A stretch of DNA of 64,000 nucleotides, from NCBI GenBank assembly GCA_035460165.1, contig DATHWW010000003.1, positions 70,724 to 134,723 on the forward strand, read 5' to 3'. The notes beneath the pieces were generated by a model. The model did no database searches. It had not been told where the DNA came from and saw nothing but the letters and a program-made list of their open reading frames with translations. A program made the position numbers and the translations under genes. The stretch is from MM2 sp035460165 (GTDB taxonomy: Bacteria; Pseudomonadota; Gammaproteobacteria; Burkholderiales; Methylophilaceae). Below are positions 1 to 11,566 of this stretch, piece after piece; within the stretch, counting starts at the first letter, position 1, and the number at the start of each line of letters is the position of its first letter.

Positions 1-2048
1 CCGCTGTTCTGCGCCGCATCATCGACTCCATCCCCGACCTGATCATCCTCAAGGACACCAACAGCGCCTATCTCGGCAGCAACAAAGCTTTCGAAGAGTT
101 CACGGGCAAGTCCGAACAGGAGCAGATAGGCAAGACCGATTACGATCTTTTTGACTCCAACCTGGCCGTTACTTTCCGCAGTCTCGACAGGCAAATCCTG
201 GAGTCGGGACAAACCCATAGCCAGGAAGAATGGGTCACCTATCCGGATGGCCGGCAGGCTCTCCTGAGTACGGTGAAAACTCCGTTTTACGGTCCTGACG
301 GTGAAATCCTCGGCCTGGTCGGCATCAGCCGCGACATCACCGATCGGGTAGAGGCAGAAAACTCGTTACGCCAGGCGGCCACGGTATTCGAAAGCACGCG
401 CGAAGGCGTGATCATCACCAACGCCGACAAGTACATCCTGATGGTGAATCGCGCTTTCACGGAAATGCTGGGGTACACCGAAGCGGAAGTGTTGGGGAAA
501 TCGACCGATATGCTGCAGTCTCGGCGCCATGACAAGGAATTTTTCCGCCGCATGTGGACGGAGATCAAGACGATAGGGCATTGGCAAGGCGAGGTATGGA
601 ATCGTCGCAAGAGCGGCGACGAATTTCCCCAGCTCCTGAGCATCAGCACGGTGAAAGACAACGAAGGCAAGGTCTCGCAGTACGTCAGCGTGTTCACCGA
701 CATTTCCAAGATCAAGGAAACCGAAGCGGAACTGGAATTCCTGGCGCACCATGACCCGCTGACCCGACTCCCGAATCGCCGCCTGTTACTCTCGCGCCTC
801 CGCCACGGGATCGAAGTCATCAAACGCGAAGGCGGCATGTTTGCATTGCTGATGCTGGATCTTGACCGTTTCAAGGATGTCAACGACAGCTTCGGGCATG
901 CCACGGGCGATGAGCTGTTGCAACAGGTCGCCGACCGCTTGACGAAACGGTTGCGCACCGTCGATACGCTTACCCGCCTGGGCGGCGATGAGTTCACGGT
1001 ATTGTTGCAAGGCATCGCCAATCGGGAAGACGCCGGCCGTGTCGCCAGCGAAATTGTCACGATGCTGGGTGAACCATGGTTTCTTTCCAACGGCTTCGAG
1101 GTGCGCATAGGCTCCAGCGTCGGCATTACGCTGTATCCCGATCATTGCACGACCGCGGAAGAAATGCTGCAGCAGGCCGACACCGCGCTTTATCAGGCCA
1201 AGGAGGAAGGCCGCGGCCGCTTCAAATATTTCTCCGAAGACCTGACTATCGCCGCGCGCGAACGCATCGCCCTTGAGGCGGCATTGCGTCGTGCACTCAC
1301 AGAGAAAGAGTTTCGCGTTTACTATCAGCCGCAAATCGATATCGCATCGGGCGAGCTCGTAGGCGCGGAAGCCCTGCTGCGCTGGCAGCATCCGGAAGAG
1401 GGCATGATGTTGCCCAGCCGCTATATTTCCGTCGCGGAGGAAACCGGGTTGATAGGCGCCATCGGCGATTGGGTGTTGATGGAAACCTGCATTCAGGGCA
1501 AGAAATGGCTGGATACGGGGCATAAACCGATCACGCTGGCCGTCAATCTTTCGCCCCAGCAATTCCATCACAAGGATATTACTGCCACTGTCGCACGCAC
1601 CCTGGAGGAAACCGGTTTTCCGGCGCAGTTACTCGAGCTGGAACTGACCGAAACCATTCTGATCAAGCGCGAACAGGATGCCGTGGAAAAAATGCATCAC
1701 ATGCGCGAGCAAGGCATCCGCCTGGCGATCGACGATTTCGGTACCGGCTACTCGTCGCTCTCCTACCTCAAGCGCTTTCCCCTCGATGTGCTCAAGATCG
1801 ACAAGAGCTTCGTCGACGACATTCCCGAACATCGCGACGACATGGAAATTGCCAATACCGTCATCGCCATCGGCCACACCCTCGGCTTCAAGGTACTGGC
1901 AGAAGGCGTTGAAACGCGGGAGCAGCTCGAGTTTCTCAGGGAGCAAGGCTGCGATTTATACCAGGGCTACCTGATGAGCCCGCCGCTGCCTGCAGATGAA
2001 TTCGAAAAGTTGCTTGCTTCAAGCTCAACACTAGAGCCTGCCGCATAA
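1..2048 (+). CDS. PAS-PAS-GGDEF-EAL cyclic-di-GMP signalling protein (5' end outside window)
   Basis: The reading frame is open from base 3, so the protein begins upstream; about 681 residues are visible. The GTG at 273 lies inside the first PAS domain and is not the start. Domains in order (window residues): PAS 1 about 1-115 ending in a PAC-like stretch, PAS 2 about 120-240, GGDEF about 245-410, EAL about 425-670. The cyclase signature GGDEF is intact (about residue 327) and an RxxD inhibitory site (RTVD) lies five residues before it, so product inhibition is plausible. The EAL domain keeps EALLRW, the DDFGTGYSSL loop and EGVET, so phosphodiesterase activity is also plausible. No membrane segment is seen in the visible part. 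It is convergent with secA across a shared terminator hairpin. Whether it mainly makes or degrades c-di-GMP cannot be told from sequence. Confidence 0.93.
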   Translation, partial: AVLRRIIDSIPDLIILKDTNSAYLGSNKAFEEFTGKSEQEQIGKTDYDLFDSNLAVTFRSLDRQILESGQTHSQEEWVTYPDGRQALLSTVKTPFYGPDGEILGLVGISRDITDRVEAENSLRQAATVFESTREGVIITNADKYILMVNRAFTEMLGYTEAEVLGKSTDMLQSRRHDKEFFRRMWTEIKTIGHWQGEVWNRRKSGDEFPQLLSISTVKDNEGKVSQYVSVFTDISKIKETEAELEFLAHHDPLTRLPNRRLLLSRLRHGIEVIKREGGMFALLMLDLDRFKDVNDSFGHATGDELLQQVADRLTKRLRTVDTLTRLGGDEFTVLLQGIANREDAGRVASEIVTMLGEPWFLSNGFEVRIGSSVGITLYPDHCTTAEEMLQQADTALYQAKEEGRGRFKYFSEDLTIAARERIALEAALRRALTEKEFRVYYQPQIDIASGELVGAEALLRWQHPEEGMMLPSRYISVAEETGLIGAIGDWVLMETCIQGKKWLDTGHKPITLAVNLSPQQFHHKDITATVARTLEETGFPAQLLELELTETILIKREQDAVEKMHHMREQGIRLAIDDFGTGYSSLSYLKRFPLDVLKIDKSFVDDIPEHRDDMEIANTVIAIGHTLGFKVLAEGVETREQLEFLREQGCDLYQGYLMSPPLPADEFEKLLASSSTLEPAA

Positions 2049-2076
2049 AAAAACAGCCCCAACTGGGGCTGTTTTT
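2049..2076. terminator. Bidirectional intrinsic terminator between the GGDEF-EAL gene and secA
   Basis: A perfect inverted repeat has arms AAAAACAGCCCC and GGGGCTGTTTTT around an AACT loop. Each strand ends in a U-tract, so it can terminate both the GGDEF-EAL transcript and the minus-strand secA transcript, whose stop codon lies 19 nt away. Confidence 0.92.
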
Positions 2077-2094
2077 AATGTTGGTTCAATCGCC

Positions 2095-4821
<2,727 letters not shown>

Positions 4822-4886
4822 AAAAGGATGTCGATTTCCCGCAGTAGCGGAACATTATGGTTAGAAGTGGATGGTTAGGACAGAAA

Positions 4887-5768
4887 TTAGCCGTTATTGT
4901 TCTTCAGGTATTTGCGCGGATCCAGCGGGACACCGTTGAGCCGCACTTCGTAATGCAGGTGCGGCCCGGTAGAGCGTCCCGTGCTGCCAACCGTGGCAAT
5001 CGGTTGCCCCTTGCTTACGCGATCCCCGACCTTGACCAAAAAGCCGGATACGTGTGCATAGCGCGTATCGAGGCCAAAACCGTGATCCACGCGGACGATA
5101 TTACCATAATCCGGTGCTCTTTCCGCCTGGGTGACGATGCCGTCGGCGGCCGCATGTATCGGCGTACCGGCGTCCGCCATGAAATCGAGTCCCTTGTGAA
5201 ACGCTTGCTGGCCGGTGAAAGGATCAGGGCGCCAACCGTAGCTGGAGGAGTTGTATCCGGCGTTGACCGGCGCGCCGGACGGGAATGTCGTCTTTTTCAG
5301 GTTCTGCTGCAAGAGATGCATGCTGATCGCGTCCAACCGCTCGGTGCGCTCCTGCACATCCGCCAGCAATTGCGCTACCTGCTTGTCGATTTCCGCGGAA
5401 GAAAGGGGTGCCGTCTGCTCGAGCGGGCCGCCCTGGGCCGGAGGCTCGCTTACATTGATATTCTTGACACCCGCCATTTCGGCCAGCCGCGCGCTCAGGG
5501 CATCCAACCGCATAATGCGCGCCTGGATTTCGCCCAGCTGCTGGGCCAGCGCATTCATGTGCTGCTGCTGGTTATGACGGACGGCGTTCAGCAAGCGCAC
5601 TGGCAGGAGTTCGTTGACGCCGTGGTCCTCGCTGCCTGGCTGTGGCAGAATAAGCGCGGCGGTGATCAATGGCGGCACGCTGATCAGGACCGCCAACAGC
5701 AGCAAAAACTGCGGCAACGAAAAGGTCCTGGCTTTCGCCATATTGTTTGATACGAAAATGATATTCAC
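4887..5768 (-). CDS. M23 (LytM/peptidoglycan endopeptidase family) membrane protein
   Basis: A 293-residue protein with a short basic N-terminus, one transmembrane segment at about residues 18-38, a helical coiled-coil-like region to about 165, and a C-terminal M23 domain. The zinc-ligand motifs HKGLD (HxxxD) and HLHYEV (HxH) are both present, so it is probably an active cell-wall endopeptidase facing the periplasm rather than a degenerate activator. I chose the GTG at 5768 because GGGGAAAG precedes it closely; a start at 5831 would add 21 non-homologous-looking residues, and an ATG at 5741 is also possible. It lies upstream of secA and is divergent from the DUF721 gene. Confidence 0.9.
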   Translation of the reverse strand: MNIIFVSNNMAKARTFSLPQFLLLLAVLISVPPLITAALILPQPGSEDHGVNELLPVRLLNAVRHNQQQHMNALAQQLGEIQARIMRLDALSARLAEMAGVKNINVSEPPAQGGPLEQTAPLSSAEIDKQVAQLLADVQERTERLDAISMHLLQQNLKKTTFPSGAPVNAGYNSSSYGWRPDPFTGQQAFHKGLDFMADAGTPIHAAADGIVTQAERAPDYGNIVRVDHGFGLDTRYAHVSGFLVKVGDRVSKGQPIATVGSTGRSTGPHLHYEVRLNGVPLDPRKYLKNNNG

Positions 5769-5848
5769 ACTTTCCCCTTTACCAGGATACGCCGCTTGCA
5801 AACGCGCCCTGGGCGCCCTGCTGCCGAACAAATCCCCGGTTTCCCATC

Positions 5849-6265
5849 ATGCGGCGCCTTAACGCGCTCTTCCGGGATAATGCCGAGCTTCATGCCTTGG
5901 CGAACGAGGCCGGCAAATTCACCGGCCTGCAAAAAATCTGGGATGGGATAGTGCCTGAGGCACTGCAACCATACACCCGGGCGGGGGGCGTCAAGCATCG
6001 CCGCTTAACGGTTTTCGCCGACAACGGCGCCGTCGCAACCAAGCTCAAACTGCTCACGCCCAACCTGCTAAAAAACTTGCAAAACAAGGGGGTAGAAGTT
6101 ACTTCAATTCGCATTGAAGTGCAAGTCCAATCTCAGCGCCGCGCCGCGCCGCATGTGGCACGCGCGATCAGCAACAAGGCCGCCGACACCCTCTCCCAAC
6201 TCGCCGACAATCTACCCGACTCGCCTTTGCGGCAAGCATTGCAACGCCTCGCCGGAAGACGCTGA
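5849..6265 (+). CDS. DUF721 protein, DciA-like
   Basis: A 138-residue protein whose N-terminal half is typical of DUF721: a helix, then the LQKIWDGIVPEAL motif, then a short beta segment ending LKLLTPNLLKNLQ. DUF721 includes DciA, the ancestral loader or activator of the replicative helicase DnaB in bacteria without DnaC/DnaI. That role is inferred from family, not shown here. The gene stands where DUF721 genes often occur, between lpxC and the M23-secA pair. It is divergent from the M23 gene and ends 5 nt before the TauE gene, so those two may be co-transcribed. No strong ribosome-binding site is seen before the ATG. Confidence 0.8.
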   Translation: MRRLNALFRDNAELHALANEAGKFTGLQKIWDGIVPEALQPYTRAGGVKHRRLTVFADNGAVATKLKLLTPNLLKNLQNKGVEVTSIRIEVQVQSQRRAAPHVARAISNKAADTLSQLADNLPDSPLRQALQRLAGRR

Positions 6266-6270
6266 TCCAC

Positions 6271-7062
6271 ATGGAGTGGTTACTTTATCTTGCCACGGGA
6301 TTTATCGGCGGCCTGCTCTCCGGCATGTTCGGTGTCGGCGGCGGAATCATCGTCGTTCCCATCCTCGCGATGCTGTTTACCAGCCTGCATTTTGCGCCGG
6401 ATCACATCATGCATCTGGCGATAGGCACTTCGCTGGCCGCCATCATCGTGAATTCGATTTCCTCGACTCGCGCACATCACCGGCACGAGAACGTCAACTG
6501 GGCCATATTCCGCTACATGGCCCCTACAGGCATTCTGGGCGCAATCTTCGCTAGCTGGCTGGCAGCGCGCATACATAGCGATGACCTACAGCTGCTTTTT
6601 GCGATTTTCGAATGCGCGATTGCGCTGCATTTGTTCCTGGGGCGACTGCCGCACAAACACCGAGAATTCACCTGGAAACCCGGCCTCTACGCCTTCGGCG
6701 CAGCGGTCGGTACTTTATCCAGCCTGCTCGGCATCGGTGGCGGCACCGTCTCCGTGCCTTTCCTCATCTACGGCACGCGCGACCTGCGCGCCGCCATCGG
6801 CACCGCGGCGGCCATCGGGCTGCCGCTATCGGTGGTCGGCTCGCTGGGTTATGTCGTTTCGGGAACAGGCGTCGCAGGTTTGCCGGCGCCCAGCCTGGGC
6901 TACGTCTATTTACCGGCAATGCTCGGCATCGCTTTCGCCGGCCTCTTCGGTGCGCCTCTCGGCGTGAAGCTGGCGCAGCGGCTGCCAGTGCATACCCTGA
7001 AGAAATGCCTTGCCGCGCTGCTCTTTCTGCTGGGCCTCAAGATGGGCTGGAGCCTGCTATAA
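6271..7062 (+). CDS. TauE/SafE-family membrane exporter
   Basis: A 263-residue polytopic protein of about eight membrane segments. It has the internal duplication typical of TauE/SafE proteins: glycine-rich GMFGVGGGIIVVP near residue 20 is echoed by SLLGIGGGTVSVP near residue 150. The family exports sulfite, sulfoacetate or other small organosulfur anions across the inner membrane; the substrate here is unknown. It lies 5 nt after the DUF721 gene. Its last 6 bases overlap the end of convergent cca. Confidence 0.88.
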   Translation: MEWLLYLATGFIGGLLSGMFGVGGGIIVVPILAMLFTSLHFAPDHIMHLAIGTSLAAIIVNSISSTRAHHRHENVNWAIFRYMAPTGILGAIFASWLAARIHSDDLQLLFAIFECAIALHLFLGRLPHKHREFTWKPGLYAFGAAVGTLSSLLGIGGGTVSVPFLIYGTRDLRAAIGTAAAIGLPLSVVGSLGYVVSGTGVAGLPAPSLGYVYLPAMLGIAFAGLFGAPLGVKLAQRLPVHTLKKCLAALLFLLGLKMGWSLL

Positions 7063-8274
7063 GGCTGGAGGTAGTTGCGCGACGGCTTCCACCCGCGCTT
7101 TAAAAATCGCGTCGCGGATTTTTTCCGGTTGATCGAATTGTCCGGCGATCGCGCCAGCATCCACGGCCTGGGCAATCTTTAAGGCGCGTCGCAAATAATC
7201 CGCTTCGGGAAACGGCCGCGTCTCAAAACCGGGACGGCCGCGCACATCGCTCTCACAGGCCAGCAAAAACGCTTCAAAGCGCTGCGGCTGGCGTAGCGCA
7301 TCCGTATCGTGCAGCAGTTGCACGACCGTATCCGGCCGCATTTCCAGCGCCCGGTAAGCCTTGCCGTGGAAATTGGCCGTGATCACCGCCACGTCGCGGC
7401 AATCGTTGGGCACGCGCAGCCGCTTGCAAACATCCTTCACCAGCCCGACCCCGCGCTGTTCGTGTCCGATGTGACGCGGCAGCATCTCGACGGGCGTGGT
7501 ACCTTTGCCGAGATCGTGCGTCAGCGCGGCGAAGCGCACCGGCAGATCGAAATTCTGCGACGCAGCGTAATCCACGACCAGCATCACATGCACCCCGGTA
7601 TCGATTTCCGGATGGTGTTGCGGTGGCTGCGGCACGCCGAACAGCCGGTCCACTTCCGGCAGGATTTTTTTCAGCGCGCCGCACTGCCGCAGCACCTCGA
7701 ACATGCGCGAAGGCTTAGCCTCCATCAGTCCTGTTGCCAACTCTTGCCAGACGCGCTCCGGTATTAGCGCGTCGGCCTCGCCGTTTTCCACCATGTCGCG
7801 CATCAGCGCCTGGGTTTCTTCGGCGACGGTAAAATCCGGAAAACGCGCGGCAAATCGCGCGAGACGCAGGATGCGCACTGGATCCTCGACAAAGGCCGGC
7901 CCCACATGACGCAATATGCCCGCCTTCAGATCATCGACCCCGCGATACGGATCGATCAGTTTGCCTTCGGCATCGCGGGCAATCGCATTGATGGTGAGGT
8001 CGCGCCGGGCGAGATCCTGCTCCAGCGTCACCTCCGGCGCAGCGTACACCTGAAAACCCTTGTAGCCTTTGGCTGTCTTGCGCTCCGTGCGAGCGAGCGC
8101 ATACTCCTCCTGGGTTTTCGGATGCAGAAAAACGGGGAAATCCTTGCCGACGGGACGATAGCCCAAGGCCGTCATTTGCTCCGGCGTGGCGCCGACAACG
8201 ACGTAATCGTGATCCTTCACAGCGCGCCCGAGCAACTCGTCGCGTACTGCACCACCGACGCAGTAAACCTGCAT
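7057..8274 (-). CDS. cca: Multifunctional CCA tRNA nucleotidyltransferase with HD domain
   Basis: A 405-residue class II CCA-adding enzyme, which adds or repairs the tRNA 3'-terminal CCA using CTP and ATP. The N-terminal head shows VGGAVRDELLG and the metal-binding DHDYVVVG. The RRDLTINAIARD motif follows near residue 90, then the EDPVRILRLARF motif. A C-terminal HD phosphohydrolase domain is present (THDLGKG at about residue 250), as in the longer E. coli-type enzyme. It is the last gene of a minus-strand trio (slt, NDUFA9-like, cca) with 4-5 nt gaps. Confidence 0.96.
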   Translation of the reverse strand: MQVYCVGGAVRDELLGRAVKDHDYVVVGATPEQMTALGYRPVGKDFPVFLHPKTQEEYALARTERKTAKGYKGFQVYAAPEVTLEQDLARRDLTINAIARDAEGKLIDPYRGVDDLKAGILRHVGPAFVEDPVRILRLARFAARFPDFTVAEETQALMRDMVENGEADALIPERVWQELATGLMEAKPSRMFEVLRQCGALKKILPEVDRLFGVPQPPQHHPEIDTGVHVMLVVDYAASQNFDLPVRFAALTHDLGKGTTPVEMLPRHIGHEQRGVGLVKDVCKRLRVPNDCRDVAVITANFHGKAYRALEMRPDTVVQLLHDTDALRQPQRFEAFLLACESDVRGRPGFETRPFPEADYLRRALKIAQAVDAGAIAGQFDQPEKIRDAIFKARVEAVAQLPPAL

Positions 8275-8279
8275 CGCGG

Positions 8280-9242
8280 CTACTGCTCTCTTCCCGCTTT
8301 ACTGCGGAAACGCAAATAGGCATGGCGTGGCGTGTCACCCGCAAGATATTCGGGCACAACCGCCTCCATCGCCATCGGCTGGATACCGAATACCTCGGGA
8401 AACGGACATTCGCAGACACTATCGACTGTCATCGAGTAATAATTGTCGCGGGTCATCAACTTGACCGGCAGCAACTCCATCGCCCACGCCTGCAAATACG
8501 ACAGGCGGTCGTTAAGACCGATGATGGCGCGCTTCAAGCCGAGAGTATCGACCACGTATTGCACCAGCTGACGCAACGTATACACCTTGGGGCCGCATAG
8601 GTTATAAGCCTGGCCGAAGGTCGCCGGATTTTCCAGGCTGGCAACGAATGCCTGCGCGACATCCTCGACGAATACCGGCTGGAACCGGGCTTCCGGACGT
8701 GCCAGCGCCAACACCGGCATCACGCGCGCCAGCTTGGCGAAGAGATTGAGAAAACTGTCGCCGCGGCCGAAGATCACCGACGGACGGAACAGCGTGACCT
8801 GGAGCGTTTCGCTTGCCGCCTGCATCGCGACCACCTCCCCTTTGGCGCGGGAACGCAGGTAAGCGCTAGGTGCGCTCTCCGCAGCATTCAGCGCACTCAT
8901 CTGCAGCAGGCGCTTCACCCCTGCCGCCTGGCATGCTGCGGCGACACGGCGCGGCAACTCCGCATGCACCTTATCGAAGGTCTTGCGGCGCGACTCGTGC
9001 AGGATGCCGACCAGGTTAATGACCGCATCGCAGCCGCTTACCGCACGCTGCAATGCCGCCTCGAAAAACACGTCGCATTCCTCGACCTGCACATTAGGCA
9101 GCAGGATCAGGCCCTTAGCCCGCTCGCGACGGCGCGTCAGCACCTTGACCTGATACCCGGCCGCGCTCAACCGGTGCACGATGTGGCAACCCACAAACCC
9201 CGAACCGCCCAGTACACAGATTTTTTTTATTTTCATGAACAC
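8280..9242 (-). CDS. NDUFA9-like NAD(P)-binding protein (atypical SDR family)
   Basis: A 320-residue Rossmann-fold protein with the dinucleotide-binding motif GGSGFVG at the N-terminus and the pattern of atypical short-chain dehydrogenases related to the complex I subunit NDUFA9. The usual catalytic YxxxK is not obvious, so a structural or binding role is as likely as catalysis. It sits 4 nt after slt and 5 nt before cca, so it is almost certainly co-transcribed with both. No respiratory complex genes are nearby. Its exact function is unknown. Confidence 0.85.
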   Translation of the reverse strand: MFMKIKKICVLGGSGFVGCHIVHRLSAAGYQVKVLTRRRERAKGLILLPNVQVEECDVFFEAALQRAVSGCDAVINLVGILHESRRKTFDKVHAELPRRVAAACQAAGVKRLLQMSALNAAESAPSAYLRSRAKGEVVAMQAASETLQVTLFRPSVIFGRGDSFLNLFAKLARVMPVLALARPEARFQPVFVEDVAQAFVASLENPATFGQAYNLCGPKVYTLRQLVQYVVDTLGLKRAIIGLNDRLSYLQAWAMELLPVKLMTRDNYYSMTVDSVCECPFPEVFGIQPMAMEAVVPEYLAGDTPRHAYLRFRSKAGREQ

Positions 9243-9246
9243 TTCG

Positions 9247-11199
9247 TCACTCCTCCGCTTGACTCGCTTCTGGCGCTGCCGCTGTCGTCGCGGTTGTGCG
9301 CCCGGCGATCAATCCCAGCCGCTGCTTCACGGTCTGCACCTGACCGCCTAGCCGATGCGCGTAAAAATACGCATTGCTCATCACTTTTTGTACGTAGTTG
9401 CGTGTCTCGCTGAACGGGATGGTTTCCGCGTAGATCGCGCCTTCCATCGGATCCGCCGGCGCCCAGCGCAATGCCCGCGACGGCCCCGCATTGTAGGCGG
9501 CCGTCGCCATCAGCGTCTGCCCGCCCATCTTGTCCAGCGCATAGCGCAGATAATGCGTACCGAATTGTATATTGGTATCGAGCTCGTTGATCATGCCGTG
9601 GTTGTAGCCGTCCATGCCCATGCGCTTGGCTATCCACTTGGCGGTGGCGGGCATCACTTGCATCAGTCCTCGGGCGCCAACGCCGGAACGTGCATAGCTG
9701 ATGAAGCGGCTTTCCTGGCGGATCAGGCCGTAGACCCAGGCTTCGTCCAGCCCGTTTTCGCGCACGTAGTTCTGCATGATCTCGCGGTAAGGCGTCGGGT
9801 AACGCATCGCGAAATCGTGCGTCAACCGAGTTTTCTCGGCGGTGTTGATCGCGATGTCATACCACTCTTCGCGAAAAGCCACCTCGGCTGCCGCAATCAG
9901 CTGCTTGTCGTCCAGGGTTTTTACCACGCGCGCCCATTCGCTGCGCGACTCCCAGCGCATGTCCAGCCGTTGCAGTTCGAGCGCGCGCTGGATGCCCGGT
10001 ATGCTTTGCGCGGCGAGGATATCCTCCTTGGTCGCCTTATAGGATTCAGGCGGCGCGCCGATGATCTCGCCCAACTCTTCCTCGGCCAGCAAGCCGTAAT
10101 AGGTGCGTTCACGCGACAGCGGCAACAAGATTTTATTCGCCGCAACGATCAGGCCTTTTTCCTTGAGGGCACGCCCATACCAGTATTGCCAAGCCTGCTC
10201 CTCACGCATGTCCCTGGGCATCGCATCGATGGTCTCCTGCACCGTCTCCCACTGCTTGACGCGCAGCGCCGCGCGCGCCTTCCAGGCCATCTGGTCGCGA
10301 TTCAGCGGCGTGCCTTCGGCATAACCGAACCAGTCAAGCGTCAGCGGATCGTGCCGCCGCGCCGCATGCAGCGCCATGCGTCCCCACAGGTAATGCTGGT
10401 CCTTCTGGCTATAGGCGGGCTTGAGTTCCTGCCATATCTTCAGCGCAAACTCCGGCTGGCTGCGCGAAATGCGCTCCACAGCATACAGATTCAACTCCCG
10501 CCCCAGCCGCGACTTGGTGGTGAATGTCTTTTTCTCCAGCACGCGCTGGGGATTCTCGTAAACCGTATCGAAAAACTTGAGGCTGGCGGCATCGAATTGC
10601 GGCAAACGCTGCGCCACCGCCTTGGCAACCGAAACCTTGCCTTCGCCCAGCGCAAGGCGGACGCGCTCCCATATATCATCCGTCGTCAACGAACCGAACT
10701 TGATCATGTTGTCGAACAGGAGATTGCAGTTATCCGGCTGAAAGTCCGCCGAAAACCATAACGGCCGCGCATCCGTCAAAGCGCGCTCATCACCCTTCGC
10801 GGCCGTGCCGAGATAGGCATAGCAACTGACGGCGGCATCCTCCACCGACATACGCGGCAACTCTTCGAAAAACGTCGGCCAATCCTGGCGCTTGCCCAAC
10901 CTTTTCATCCACTCGATGCGCACCCGCACCGCAAATGGGAACTCCTGGTAACGCTCAAGAAAATCGCGCACCTCCGGGGTCGACACATGGTCAAGGCGTA
11001 GCAAAATCCGCCAGTAATCGACGTACGGGGCAAGGATGTAATTCTGGGAGTGAAGTCGAGCGGAATATTCGGCGAGCGCCTGCTCGTCGCGCCCGTTGTA
11101 AGCTTCGCGCGCGGCGACAAAATCGTCCTGCGGACTGTCAGCCCAAGCCGGACTGCTAATCAGTAAAACGATCCCGATATACCACCATGCGCGTTGCAT
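9247..11199 (-). CDS. slt: Soluble lytic murein transglycosylase, Slt70-like
   Basis: A 650-residue periplasmic protein with a cleavable signal peptide (cleavage near PAWA-DS, residue 20), a long all-helical superhelical region of about 400 residues, and a C-terminal SLT goose-lysozyme-like domain. The catalytic glutamate is in the RQESRF motif at about residue 485. GARGLMQVMPATA and the AAYNAGPSRA motif follow. It cleaves peptidoglycan with formation of 1,6-anhydromuramic acid during cell-wall turnover. It heads the slt/NDUFA9-like/cca operon, and its promoter would lie in the gene-poor region from 11200. Confidence 0.95.
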   Translation of the reverse strand: MQRAWWYIGIVLLISSPAWADSPQDDFVAAREAYNGRDEQALAEYSARLHSQNYILAPYVDYWRILLRLDHVSTPEVRDFLERYQEFPFAVRVRIEWMKRLGKRQDWPTFFEELPRMSVEDAAVSCYAYLGTAAKGDERALTDARPLWFSADFQPDNCNLLFDNMIKFGSLTTDDIWERVRLALGEGKVSVAKAVAQRLPQFDAASLKFFDTVYENPQRVLEKKTFTTKSRLGRELNLYAVERISRSQPEFALKIWQELKPAYSQKDQHYLWGRMALHAARRHDPLTLDWFGYAEGTPLNRDQMAWKARAALRVKQWETVQETIDAMPRDMREEQAWQYWYGRALKEKGLIVAANKILLPLSRERTYYGLLAEEELGEIIGAPPESYKATKEDILAAQSIPGIQRALELQRLDMRWESRSEWARVVKTLDDKQLIAAAEVAFREEWYDIAINTAEKTRLTHDFAMRYPTPYREIMQNYVRENGLDEAWVYGLIRQESRFISYARSGVGARGLMQVMPATAKWIAKRMGMDGYNHGMINELDTNIQFGTHYLRYALDKMGGQTLMATAAYNAGPSRALRWAPADPMEGAIYAETIPFSETRNYVQKVMSNAYFYAHRLGGQVQTVKQRLGLIAGRTTATTAAAPEASQAEE

Positions 11200-11367
11200 T
11201 GATTGACCTGCCTACTGCTATTCAAGAGGCAAGAATAGCACAGGGTAATGGGGCGGTGAACGGGTGTTTTTGGTGGCGGGAAGCGCCCTATTGCGTTATG
11301 CGCGGCGGGGTTTCCTATCGCTCATCTACACGGCGGAATCAGCAGAGACATTTCATCAATAAATTCT

Positions 11368-11391
11368 TTTGATGGGTTATAACCCGTCAAA
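11368..11391. promoter_or_regulatory. 24-nt operator-like palindrome centred on GGGTTATAACCC
   Basis: TTTGATGGGTTA and TAACCCGTCAAA form a palindrome with a single mismatched pair; the central 12 nt are perfect. Its length and symmetry resemble the binding site of a dimeric regulator. No regulator or toxin-antitoxin gene is adjacent, so it may control slt (minus strand), a lost gene, or a small transcript to its right. This is inferred only from symmetry. Confidence 0.4.
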
Positions 11392-11467
11392 TAGGATGCC
11401 AATTGCACGTAAGCGCTTTACTCAACAAATCAATAAAAAGGAAAAACCTTCATGCACCCAGTCCCAA

Positions 11468-11500
11468 CGGACGGCAAAAAGCTATGTCTTTAGCCGTCCG
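11468..11500 (+). other. Stable hairpin overlapping a possible 13-codon mini-ORF
   Basis: CGGACGGC at 11468-11475 pairs with GCCGTCCG at 11493-11500. An inner AAAG/CTTT helix closes a six-base loop. A mini-ORF (ATG at 11452, TAG ending at 11493, MHPVPTDGKKLCL) is preceded by AAAAAGGAAAA and runs through the hairpin. It could be a leader peptide with an attenuator or a remnant; no downstream gene on the plus strand explains it. Confidence 0.35.
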
Positions 11501-11566
11501 CTGAGTTAGCACATACGACCTCCGTAGTATTACAAGCCTCTGCCCGCGCGCGCTTCAAACGCTATC

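Larger units (their letters stand above)
11200..11566. other. Gene-free stretch upstream of slt
   Basis: No convincing gene is seen on either strand. The interval must contain the slt promoter, but no good -10/-35 pair stands out. It holds the 24-nt palindrome at 11368-11391 and the hairpin with a possible 13-codon mini-ORF at 11452-11500, each listed separately. Its AT-rich middle (about 11340-11450) differs from the GC-rich surroundings. Confidence 0.6.

Noticed and set aside
11452..11493. 13-codon mini-ORF as a genuine gene
   Set aside because: It has a plausible ribosome-binding sequence but no conservation evidence and no known leader-peptide pattern, so it is described only with the hairpin.
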